Shown: in pieces, positions 33,812-41,554 of the stretch
Layout: the number at the start of each line of letters is the position of its first letter
Position numbering within the stretch: the stretch's first letter is position 1
DNA from: Actinoallomurus sp963850195
Lineage (GTDB): Bacteria; Actinomycetota; Actinomycetes; Streptosporangiales; Streptosporangiaceae
Length of the DNA stretch: 64,000 nt
Direction of reading: 5' to 3'
Assembly: GCA_963850195.1 (NCBI GenBank)
Contig: CAWKKD010000005.1
Coordinates: 2,356,001-2,420,000, forward strand
Made by a program: the position numbers and the translations under genes
Notes under the pieces: model-generated
Told to the model about the DNA's origin: nothing
Seen by the model: the letters and a program-made list of their open reading frames with translations, nothing else
Databases searched by the model: none

Positions 33812-35053
33812 TCACCTTTCGGGCCGACTACCTTGATGGCCGTTGACTGAAAACGAAAACCGCGCACGTCGGCGGCGGAGCGCAACAACTGCAATGGCAC
33901 TCGAAATTATCAGCAGGGCACCTACGACTCCAGTGACAATCCATGGAAGGCGGCTCCCGTGAGCGCGTGTTCTTTCCGCACGCGCCACAGGCGAGGGGGT
34001 CGATACGGACCCGTACTTTGAAGACCTCCACTTATCGAATGACACGTAAACCGGATTTGGCGCATCAGCCGCGACGGGGTATCGATCCGGATTCATCGCA
34101 GCGGTGATCTGGATGGCGCCATACCCGGTCTGGTCGTTCCAGCGGGACTTGCCTAGAGGGTGAGCGGTCGCGATGAGGCGCTGCACCACGGTGCGCGCCG
34201 GCATGCGCGGGTTACGCGAGCGGATGAGGGCCACGGCGCCGGACGTCAGCGCGGCCGAAATGCTGGTTCCCCAGCTATTCGGAAACAGCTCGCCGTGCTT
34301 GCCCATAAGCGGTCCCCGGTCGCCGGGAGCAGACACGGCCACGTACGGTTGCCGCTGGGTCCCCTTCCACGGACTCAGCGACGGGCCGATTGCACCGACG
34401 GCCAGAACCCCCGGGCACGATGCCGGTAGTTCTGCCCAGTTTGTGGTGTTTCCCGTATTTCCTGCGCTCGCCACCACGACGACGTCATGGTGGATCGCGT
34501 ACGCGACCGCACTCTGGACGCTGGGCTCACAGTGGTTCTTCATCGTTTCCGAGTTAGCACCCTGAGAAATGTTGATGACCTTGGCGCCATGGTCGGCGGC
34601 GAAGCGAATACCCGCAGACAAGGACTCGAAAAAGTCGTGCTTGTCGCCGAGCTCCAAAGAGTCGTGGATGGGCAGGATCTTCGCCTCGGGGGCGATCCCC
34701 ACGTAACCGGTGTTGCCCCCGCCTTGGCCAGCGATCAAGGCGGCCATCCCCGTGCCGTGACCACCCTCTCGCTCGTCGAGATCTGCACGACCGTCGGTCT
34801 TTCCGTTGGCGCTGTCGCCGCCCTTGAGCACGGCACCCGAGAGTTCCGGGAGAGACGCGTTCACCCCGGTATCGAGGACCGCAACCGTGACACCCCTACC
34901 CCTGGTCTGCGGCCAGACATTCCTTTCGATGCCCCAAGCCGAGAACCACCACTCTCCCGAGCGCGGATGTGGCGCCGCAGCTGCCGACCGTACCGGCGTC
35001 ACAGCCAGCAGCGCCGCCGCGGCGCCCAACAGAAGACGACTCCCGCAGATCAA
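33812..35053 (-). CDS. mycP: Type VII secretion mycosin (S8 subtilisin-like serine protease)
   Basis: The protein has 413 residues from the ATG at 35053. A signal peptide runs to about residue 27 (AAAAP). The catalytic triad is Asp61 (AVLDTGVN), His99 (GGHGTGMAA) and Ser264 (WGTSISAAL), with the oxyanion Asn199 (SAGNTG). A C-terminal membrane helix (about 375-395, PWIVTGVVGALLIISSAIAVVAL) and a basic tail anchor it. This is the mycosin layout: a membrane-tethered protease required for, and stabilising, ESX/type VII machines. The Ser motif has S-I-S-A in place of the usual S-M-A-A/S. The stop-start overlap with the upstream PPE-like gene indicates an operon. Confidence 0.88.
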   Translation of the reverse strand: MICGSRLLLGAAAALLAVTPVRSAAAAPHPRSGEWWFSAWGIERNVWPQTRGRGVTVAVLDTGVNASLPELSGAVLKGGDSANGKTDGRADLDEREGGHGTGMAALIAGQGGGNTGYVGIAPEAKILPIHDSLELGDKHDFFESLSAGIRFAADHGAKVINISQGANSETMKNHCEPSVQSAVAYAIHHDVVVVASAGNTGNTTNWAELPASCPGVLAVGAIGPSLSPWKGTQRQPYVAVSAPGDRGPLMGKHGELFPNSWGTSISAALTSGAVALIRSRNPRMPARTVVQRLIATAHPLGKSRWNDQTGYGAIQITAAMNPDRYPVAADAPNPVYVSFDKWRSSKYGSVSTPSPVARAERTRAHGSRLPWIVTGVVGALLIISSAIAVVALRRRRARFSFSVNGHQGSRPER

Positions 35054-36354
35054 GCGTCTTCCTCATTCATCCAGTCGTGGCCCGAAGCGACATCGTTGCC
35101 GATCGACGGAATGCCACGTTCGGCGTCGCGCTGGCGCTCGAGCTTGGCCAATTGCTCCCTGAGTTCATCGATTTGCACCGAGATGTTCGTCGCCGGGGCG
35201 CCCGGCACCTCAGCCTCCGGCCAACCGCCAAGTTCTGCGAGGATCGCTTCGAGTTCTCCGCCACCGCGTGTTTGAGCGATCTCGACGACGGCTTCGGTGG
35301 GCTTTTCGTCGGTGCGGGATTCCATCGCACCAATAACCTCGGGACTGGTCTGCAGACCGCCGGTCCAGACGTCCTCGTCCTCAGCCAGCCAAGTCTGCCG
35401 CAGCCGCTCCCGTTCCTCAGCGGTGTGCCCGCCGACGATCGGGCCGGTCGCCGCGCTCGCGCGGCTTGCCGCACCGGCCTGGGCGGCTCTGACGTCGGCC
35501 ATGGTCGCCTCGTTCGCGTTGTTCAGGGAACGGCCGCCGGGCAGGGCCCCGGGAGCGCCGATATTTCCCGGTCCGAAGCCGATGGCACCTCCGCCTGGAG
35601 CCATCGGTCCGGAATCGGACACGGATCCGTTCCCTGACGAGAAGGGGGGTATCCCTCCACCCACCGGGCCGCTCGGAGGGCTACCCGGTCCACCCCAGGC
35701 CGGAGGGAGTCCAGCCAACTCCGAACCTTGTCCGCCTGCGCCGACGTGCCCGTCTGGGAAATGACTCAGCCCGCTGGGGAGATGGCCGCCACCAAGGTCG
35801 GCAGCGCCCGGTGTGCCTCCAGTCGAATTGGCACCACCGCTCGGCAACGTGGCGTTCGCAGGGCCGTGTCCCGCCATGCCTTTCGCAGAAGGAAGCGTGG
35901 TGGACAGATCCGATGGAAGTGAAGTCCACGACTGGATGATTCGCTCGTTAGCACCCGCCATCCAACGCTGGGCCTCGACGAGAGAATTCGACGGTGGCTT
36001 GTTATGCTTGTACCAGGACAGGTATTCGGTGCCATGTCGCTCGACCGCCACGCCGAATGCGTCCGCGGTCTTGTGAATGGTGGTCGCCGCCGACCAGACC
36101 TCACGCAACTGCAACTGCGCGGCGGCGGCGTCCGTGCCGCCCCAGGCGTCGTGCAGATCGTCACGCATGGACAGCAAATGGCCAGCGATCTTCTCGTACG
36201 AGGCGGCGAACTTCTGGCATGACCGTCCCGCCGCAGCGACCGCGCCTGGATCAGAGGACTGGAGAATCTTGTCGATCAGCCGGGGATCGGTGTAATGCGT
36301 GGGCGAACCTGCAGGCGGCGTGGATCGCATCTGTCCGCCGGACTCCGTGGTCAT
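35050..36354 (-). CDS. PPE/WXG-like type VII substrate with Gly/Pro-rich middle
   Basis: The protein has 434 residues from the ATG at 36354. The N-terminal 150 residues are a helical bundle with a WGG turn (LHDAWGGTDAAAAQLQLREVW, about 68-88), as in PPE/WXG proteins. A long Gly/Pro/Ser-rich linker covers about 160-290. The C-terminal part contains the conserved block HTAEERERLRQTWLAEDEDVW and a final coiled coil (QIDELREQLAKLERQRDAE). This three-part architecture is frequent next to mycosin and ecc genes in actinomycetes. It starts one base after the upstream gene and overlaps mycP by four bases. Confidence 0.75.
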   Translation of the reverse strand: MTTESGGQMRSTPPAGSPTHYTDPRLIDKILQSSDPGAVAAAGRSCQKFAASYEKIAGHLLSMRDDLHDAWGGTDAAAAQLQLREVWSAATTIHKTADAFGVAVERHGTEYLSWYKHNKPPSNSLVEAQRWMAGANERIIQSWTSLPSDLSTTLPSAKGMAGHGPANATLPSGGANSTGGTPGAADLGGGHLPSGLSHFPDGHVGAGGQGSELAGLPPAWGGPGSPPSGPVGGGIPPFSSGNGSVSDSGPMAPGGGAIGFGPGNIGAPGALPGGRSLNNANEATMADVRAAQAGAASRASAATGPIVGGHTAEERERLRQTWLAEDEDVWTGGLQTSPEVIGAMESRTDEKPTEAVVEIAQTRGGGELEAILAELGGWPEAEVPGAPATNISVQIDELREQLAKLERQRDAERGIPSIGNDVASGHDWMNEEDA

Positions 36355-36355
36355 T

Positions 36356-36838
36356 TCAGCTTCTCCCGTCCGGGTTCAGCGCATTCTTCAGGGAAGAAGA
36401 TGCGAAGGAACTGCCTCGAAGAGGACCGTGTTCGCCGAGAACGGCCGGAGATTCAGTGGCACGCAAATGCTTATCGACTTCCGCGATGCGGCGTTCCAGC
36501 TCGGATTCTGTCTCATCGTACATCTGCGCCGAACGGTGAATCTTTTTGATCATATCCATAACGGCATGCAGGAAGCGGCTGTGCTGGTCTATGAGGGTCT
36601 TGTGCCCTTCCTCGACGCTGGGATAGAAATGCCGAGCGGCATCCCAGCCGCCATACGCCGCAGGAGCGCCGGTTCTGAGGTCTTCATGCGCCGCGAGTAT
36701 CTCGTCCAGGTGGATCTCGAGGCGACGGGCGATGGCCCTGAGTCGCTCTCGGTCGACTCTGAGATGACCGGGCGAGTCGATGCCAGGCCAGCTTCCGTAC
36801 AGCTTGAGTGGCACCGATCCAGGGTCCACTGGCGGCAT
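36356..36838 (-). CDS. WXG100-superfamily-like protein, first gene of the type VII island
   Basis: The protein has 160 residues from the ATG at 36838. It is predicted all-helical after a Pro/Gly-rich start. LRVDRERLRAIARRLEIHLDEI is the first helix, GGWDAARHFYP supplies the W-x-G-like turn region, and a long helix (LIDQHSRFLHAVMDMIKKIHRSAQMYDETESEL) ends with YDETE, fitting the YxxxD/E export signal. It heads a tight string of minus-strand genes down to 33812. The 262 bases upstream (36839-37100) are A/T-richer and likely carry the promoter. Confidence 0.7.
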   Translation of the reverse strand: MPPVDPGSVPLKLYGSWPGIDSPGHLRVDRERLRAIARRLEIHLDEILAAHEDLRTGAPAAYGGWDAARHFYPSVEEGHKTLIDQHSRFLHAVMDMIKKIHRSAQMYDETESELERRIAEVDKHLRATESPAVLGEHGPLRGSSFASSSLKNALNPDGRS

Positions 36839-37100
36839 GCTCGTTCCCCTTTCGTATGCGCACGATCAACGTTCGCATCGGATGGAGAAGCAGCGAAGCT
36901 TTTCTCCGACCCGAAAAAGACCATCATATCGACCGAATATAGGTCGCTCCGGTCTCAGCCCCGTAAAACACCATAGACCTTACGAAGCTTGACAGTTTTC
37001 GTCCAGAGTGAAGGCCACAGACTTTATCGAGCCGTTACGGTGTGTGCCAACTGTTGAACACACCGCGAACATCGAAACCGGCGGTTGACCTACTCCGGTG

Positions 37101-37994
37101 CTAGGCCACCGAAGCACCTGGGACGGGGCCGTGGGCGTGACGGATTGTGATGAAGAGGTCCGGCTCGGACAGGGCGGCGGCCAGCTCAGCTGCATGGGTG
37201 GCGGAGGAGGCCAGGAAGGCGCACGTCGGACCTGAGCCGGACACCAGGGCGCCCAGGGCGCCTGCTTCGCGGCCTGCGGTCAGGGCCGGGGAGAGCGACG
37301 GTCGGAGGCTCAGGGCGGCAGGCTCCAGGTCGTTGCGGAGCGTACGGCCCAGGGCCGGGGCGTCGCCGGTCTTCAACGCGGCCATCAGGTCCTCGGACAC
37401 CACCGGCCAGGGGACGTCCGTACCCGATCGCAGGCGGTCGCATTCCGCGTAGACCGCCGGGGTGGACAGGCCGCCGGAGGCGTAGCCGAAGACCCAGTGG
37501 AACTCGCCGGTGACCTCGACCGTCGTGAGGCGTTCGCCGCGGCCCAGGCCTACCGCCGTGCCGCCGAGCAGGGCGAAGGGTACGTCGCTGCCCAATTGTG
37601 CGCCGAGCTCCAACGCCGTCTCGCGGTCGAGGGTGACGTTCCACAGCCGTGCGCAGGCCAACAGGGCCGCCGCCGCGTCGGCGCTGCCGCCTGCCATGCC
37701 GCCCGCAACCGGGATGTCCTTGCGGATGTGCAACGCCACCTCGGGCGGGACACCGGCGTGGGAGGCCAGGAGCAGAGCGGCGCGCGCCGCGAGGTTTTCC
37801 GGGCCCGCGGGGACGCCGGACGACACGCCCGAGACCGTCACGGTCAGCGACGACGACGGCGCCGCGGTGACCTCGTCGAACAGTGACACGGCGTGGAAGA
37901 CGTTGACGAGGTCGTGGTAGCCGTCGTCACGTACCGGGCCCACGCTGAGCTGGAGGTTCACCTTGGCGGGAACGCGAACAGTGGTCACGGTCAC
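37101..37994 (-). CDS. ispE: 4-diphosphocytidyl-2-C-methyl-D-erythritol kinase
   Basis: The protein has 297 residues from the GTG at 37994, overlapping the ksgA stop by four bases. The GHMP-kinase fold is clear: VRVPAKVNLQLSVGPVRDDGYHDL at the N-terminus, the phosphate loop IPVAGGMAGGSADAAAALLA near residues 90-109, and VSGSGPTCAFL at the C-terminus. It phosphorylates CDP-ME in the non-mevalonate isoprenoid pathway, which supplies undecaprenyl phosphate for wall and EPS synthesis. The ksgA-ispE order is a conserved actinobacterial pair. Confidence 0.95.
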   Translation of the reverse strand: MTVTTVRVPAKVNLQLSVGPVRDDGYHDLVNVFHAVSLFDEVTAAPSSSLTVTVSGVSSGVPAGPENLAARAALLLASHAGVPPEVALHIRKDIPVAGGMAGGSADAAAALLACARLWNVTLDRETALELGAQLGSDVPFALLGGTAVGLGRGERLTTVEVTGEFHWVFGYASGGLSTPAVYAECDRLRSGTDVPWPVVSEDLMAALKTGDAPALGRTLRNDLEPAALSLRPSLSPALTAGREAGALGALVSGSGPTCAFLASSATHAAELAAALSEPDLFITIRHAHGPVPGASVA

Positions 37995-38854
37995 CGGATC
38001 GTAGGGGATGCCCGCCGGTGTTCGGCAATCCGGGTGAAGGCCGTCACGTCGAGGGCTTCGCCGCGCGCTCCAGGGTCGACGCCCGCGGCGCGTAGGGCCT
38101 CTTCGGCCGCCGGGGCGGATCCGGCCCAGCCGGACAGTGCGGCGCGCAGGGTCTTGCGGCGCTGGGCGAACGCCGCGTCGATCACGGCGAACACCTCGCT
38201 GCGCGGTACGGAGGTCGCCGGGTGGTCGCGGCGGGTGAAGGCGACGAGGCCGGAGTCGACGTTGGGCGCGGGCCAGAACACCATCCGGCCGACGTTGCCG
38301 GCTCGGTGCGTCTCTGCGTACCAGGCCATCTTGACGGACGGTACGCCGTAGACCTTGCCGCCCGGCCCGGCGGTGAGCCGGTCGGCGACCTCGGCCTGCA
38401 CCATGACGAGGCCCTTGCGCAGCGACGGGAAGGTCGCCAGCAGGTGGAGGACGACCGGGACGGCGACGTTGTACGGAAGGTTGGCCACGAGGGCGGTCGG
38501 CGGCGGGCCGGGCAGGTCGGTGATGCGCAGCGCGTCACCGGGCACGACCTCGAGCCGGTCGGCGTGCTCCGGGACGCGTTCGGCGACGGTACGGGGCAGC
38601 CGCTGCGCCAGGGCCGTGTCGACCTCGACGGCCACGACCCGCCGTACGGCGGGTAGGAGCGCGAGCGTCAGCGAGCCCAGCCCCGGCCCCACCTCGAGCA
38701 CGACGTCGTCGGCGTCGACCTCGGCGTCGCGGACGATGCGGCGCACCGTGTTCGCGTCGATCACGAAGTTCTGGCCGAGTGTCTTGGTCGGGCGCAGGCC
38801 CAGGTCAGAGGCGAGCGTGCGGACATCCGCCGGCCCGAGTAGTCGTTCACCCAC
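37991..38854 (-). CDS. ksgA: 16S rRNA (adenine1518/1519-N6) dimethyltransferase
   Basis: The protein has 287 residues from the GTG at 38854; the long in-frame extension upstream has no family similarity. The conserved N-terminus LRPTKTLGQNFVIDANTVRRI is followed by SAM motif I (VLEVGPGLGSLTLALL), the acidic VAVEVD and the catalytic motif IV NLPYNV. The C-terminal helical domain ends with LDVTAFTRIAEH. It dimethylates two adjacent adenines in helix 45 late in 30S assembly. Confidence 0.95.
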   Translation of the reverse strand: MGERLLGPADVRTLASDLGLRPTKTLGQNFVIDANTVRRIVRDAEVDADDVVLEVGPGLGSLTLALLPAVRRVVAVEVDTALAQRLPRTVAERVPEHADRLEVVPGDALRITDLPGPPPTALVANLPYNVAVPVVLHLLATFPSLRKGLVMVQAEVADRLTAGPGGKVYGVPSVKMAWYAETHRAGNVGRMVFWPAPNVDSGLVAFTRRDHPATSVPRSEVFAVIDAAFAQRRKTLRAALSGWAGSAPAAEEALRAAGVDPGARGEALDVTAFTRIAEHRRASPTIR

Positions 38855-38920
38855 ACGGCAAGTGTCCCGTACATGCAACAGTTCCGGCGCCGTACCCGTC
38901 CCTGGGGCCAGGAGGGTGCC

Positions 38921-39031
38921 TTGAATGAAGCACTGAGCTTCGACGATTTCGTCCGTGCGCAGCCAGGCGTCTCGTGCCCTGGAGAAGCTGCGCGGGAGCC
39001 GGCGGCCGTCCGTGCTGAAGGGAAGTGCCCG
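38921..39031 (+). pseudogene. SigE-type sigma factor remnant with large internal deletion
   Basis: A TTG at 38921, preceded by AGGAGGG, opens NEALSFDDFVRA, the standard N-terminus of SigE-family ECF sigma factors. Within the same bases, in the next frame, VRSQASRALEKLRG follows. This is the end of region 4 (normally preceded by the GT of a C-x-x-GTVRSQ helix). About 125-130 codons (regions 2 to 4) are therefore missing. The junction falls in a GTGCG that both halves share. The product cannot be a functional sigma factor. The downstream gene is its anti-sigma-like partner, itself truncated. Confidence 0.65.
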
Positions 39032-39712
39032 ATGGTCGAAGAACTGGAGACGGCCTTGCGACAGCCCCTTTCGGATGCCGCGGACCGGGCACCCATGGCA
39101 CCGCCGGGCCTCGTCGTCGAGCTCACCGGGCAGCGTCCGCGCCGGATACGCGTGCATCCGCTCGCCCGAGTGGTGCTGGCCGCCGCGGCGGTCGTCCTGG
39201 TGCTGGGGGGCGCCACCCTCATCTTCCGCGAGCACCCGAACCCGGACGCCTTCCAGCGTCCGAGGCCGACCGGCGCCCCGCCCATCGCGACGGTGTGGCC
39301 GGAGGCCGTACACAAGGTGGCGGGCACGCTGCCGAACGGGAAGGCCTTCGCGCCGCGGGCCTTCCTCGACGATCACACGATGCTGGTCTCCACGGGGTCC
39401 TCCTTCGAGAGCGCCGACGCCCTGTACGCCTATGACCTGCGCGCGCGTACGGCGCGGCGGATCACCAAGGTCGTCCGTCCGGCGCACGCGGAGTCGTTCG
39501 CCGACGGGTTCACGTCCGGCGGCGGGTACGTCGCGTGGTGGCTCGATGGCCCGCACGGCCCGCAGATCTGGGCGGCGCCGTCCACCGGGGGCACGGCGCA
39601 CCGGATCGTCGAGCAGCCGGGCGTCTTGAGCCTGTCTCGCCTGACCGTCCAGGGCCGGGACGTGCTGTGGTCGGCGAACCCCCGCGGTGGCGTCTCGCGG
39701 GCGGCTACGTGA
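39032..39712 (+). pseudogene. Anti-sigma/beta-propeller-like membrane protein, C-terminally truncated
   Basis: From the ATG at 39032 (GAAGGGAAG upstream) the frame gives 226 residues. It has a cytoplasmic N-terminus of about 45, one membrane helix (about 48-66, ARVVLAAAAVVLVLGGATLIF), then an extracytoplasmic domain with propeller-like repeats (DALYAYDLRARTARRIT, then GPQIWAAPSTGGTAHRI). It ends abruptly after NPRGGV with SRAAT. Just beyond, in another frame, LAGGYVIVDLAAIH stops at 39738 and looks like the original C-terminus. An out-of-frame deletion of roughly 100 codons is inferred. The partner sigma gene upstream is also deleted. Confidence 0.6.
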
Positions 39713-39774
39713 TCGTCGACCTGGCGGCGATTCACTAGGGAGTGTCCGGACGAACACCCCTATAGTCCGTGATC

Positions 39775-40743
39775 ATGCTGAGAGTGCGGCTCACCGCGAT
39801 CGGGTTCCTCGTCGTGTTCGTCGTGGTCATGCTCTTCATTCCGGTCGTGCTGACCTACACGTTCCTGGCCGGGGACCGGGCGACGGCGCGGGTCACGCAC
39901 TGCGACGTCCGGCCGAAGAAGACCGACTGCTCCGGGCGCTGGACGGACTCCGGTGGGACGAGCGGCTCCGGTCACATCTCCGAGGTGGGGCCCGACGACG
40001 TCGGGCACAGCGTCGCGGTGCGGATCGGGCCACTCGGGCCGTACGCGGGCAGTCTCGGCGACGAGTGGCCGCTTTTCCTGACCGCACTGCCGGTTTTCAT
40101 CGCGCCACCGATCCTCGCAAGGAGGTTCAGGCGGATCTACGTTCTGGCCCGCGCCCGCACCGAGCGGCTGGCCTCCGAGGCCCCCAGCGGCGCGACGCTG
40201 CTGTCGGTCTCCCCGACCAAGGCGGTTGGCACCGACGGCATCACGTACGCGGAGGTACGTGACTCCGATGCCCCCGCCGGTCACCTGCCGGTGGAGTTGC
40301 CGGGGCGCCGGCCGCGGGGCAACCCGCGGTCGGCCTTCCGCTCCGTCGCCGGGATGAGCTCCGACACGACCGGCTTCGCCACCGTGTACGGCCCGGCGGG
40401 CGAGCCGAGGTTCGTGCTGGAGCGCCGCGGCTTCCGCGCGTACGAGCCGGAGACCTGGCTGCTGGACCCCGTCGGCACTCCGCAGGCGGTGATCCGCAGG
40501 GTCGCGTGGTTCCCGTCGGCGTACGAACTGCTGCGCGCCGACGGGAACCCGCTCGGCGCGATCCGTACGCCTCAGGACGCCAGGTCCGGCGCGTTCGAGG
40601 CGTGGGACGAGGGCGGGCGGCCGCTCGCGGTCATGGCGGCCGGCGGACGGGAGTGGATGCTGCGCGTCGAACCGGGCACGCCGGGTCCGCTCGCCGATCT
40701 GCTCCTGGGGTTCCTGTTCGACGTGCGCCGTCTGTCGCTGTGA
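39775..40743 (+). CDS. Membrane protein with LURP-one-like cytoplasmic region
   Basis: The protein has 322 residues from the ATG at 39775; a GTG two codons earlier is also in frame. An N-terminal helix (about 6-27) and a second (about 100-116, LFLTALPVFIAPPILA) flank a small extracytoplasmic loop with two Cys (HCDVRPKKTDCSG). The C-terminal 130 residues have the repeated short beta strands of the tubby/LURP-one fold (FVLERRGFRAYEPETWLLD, then AVIRRVAWFPSAYELLRADG). The function is unknown. It is convergent with tatD, five bases apart. Confidence 0.6.
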   Translation: MLRVRLTAIGFLVVFVVVMLFIPVVLTYTFLAGDRATARVTHCDVRPKKTDCSGRWTDSGGTSGSGHISEVGPDDVGHSVAVRIGPLGPYAGSLGDEWPLFLTALPVFIAPPILARRFRRIYVLARARTERLASEAPSGATLLSVSPTKAVGTDGITYAEVRDSDAPAGHLPVELPGRRPRGNPRSAFRSVAGMSSDTTGFATVYGPAGEPRFVLERRGFRAYEPETWLLDPVGTPQAVIRRVAWFPSAYELLRADGNPLGAIRTPQDARSGAFEAWDEGGRPLAVMAAGGREWMLRVEPGTPGPLADLLLGFLFDVRRLSL

Positions 40744-40747
40744 CGGG

Positions 40748-41554
40748 TCACCAGGCGCCGAACACGCGCTCCCCGTTGGCGGCGATCGTCGCGCACAGGT
40801 CGTCGGTGTCCATCCGCTTCACCTCGGCGATGCGGCGGACGGTCAGCGGTACGAGGTGCGGCGCGTTGCGGCGGCCCCGGTAGGGCATCGGCGTGAGGTA
40901 CGGCGCGTCGGTCTCCACGAGGAGCAGCTCCGGCGGCGCGACCTCGGCGGCCTCGCGCAGCGAGCCGGCGTTCTTGAACGTCACGTTGCCCGCGAAGCTC
41001 ATCACGTAGCCGCGCTCGGCGCAGATCTCGGCCATCGCGCGGTCGCCGGAGAAGCAATGGAAGACCACGCGGTCCGGCGCGCCCTCCTCGGCGAGGACGC
41101 GCAGGACGTCCTCGTGGGCGTCGCGGTCGTGGATGACCAGCGCCTTGCCGGTGCTCTTGGCGATCTCGATGTGCGCGCGGAACGACCGCTGCTGGTCGTC
41201 CGGCTTCGCCCAGTCGCGGTAGTAGTCGAGCCCGGTCTCGCCGACCGCGCGTACGCGGGGCTGCGCGGCCAGCTCCGCGATCTCGGCGAGGACCTCGTCG
41301 GTGGCGGCGCCCGCGTCGTTGGGGTGGATCGCCACGGCGGCGTACACGTCGTCGTGTTCCTCGGCCGTACGTGCGCACCAGCGCGAGGACGGCAGGTCGT
41401 AGCCGACCGTCACCACCCGGCGGATGCCGACCGATCGCGCGAGGTCGAGGACCTCGGCGACCGGCCGTTCCATGACGTCGAGGTGGCAGTGGCTGTCGAA
41501 GACCTCGACCGCGAGCGCGTCGGGGGCGGGCGGCAGCTCGTCTCCGGAGCTCAT
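40748..41554 (-). CDS. tatD: TatD family 3'-5' DNase
   Basis: The protein has 268 residues from the ATG at 41554, overlapping the metG stop (ATGA). The amidohydrolase-like metal site is intact: FDSHCHLDV near residues 19-27, AVGETGLDY near 95-103, HDRDAHEDVL, VFHCFSGD and LVETDAPYLTP. Members are Mg-dependent deoxyribonucleases acting in DNA repair and D-aminoacyl processes. The metG-tatD linkage is conserved across Actinomycetota. Confidence 0.93.
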   Translation of the reverse strand: MSSGDELPPAPDALAVEVFDSHCHLDVMERPVAEVLDLARSVGIRRVVTVGYDLPSSRWCARTAEEHDDVYAAVAIHPNDAGAATDEVLAEIAELAAQPRVRAVGETGLDYYRDWAKPDDQQRSFRAHIEIAKSTGKALVIHDRDAHEDVLRVLAEEGAPDRVVFHCFSGDRAMAEICAERGYVMSFAGNVTFKNAGSLREAAEVAPPELLLVETDAPYLTPMPYRGRRNAPHLVPLTVRRIAEVKRMDTDDLCATIAANGERVFGAW

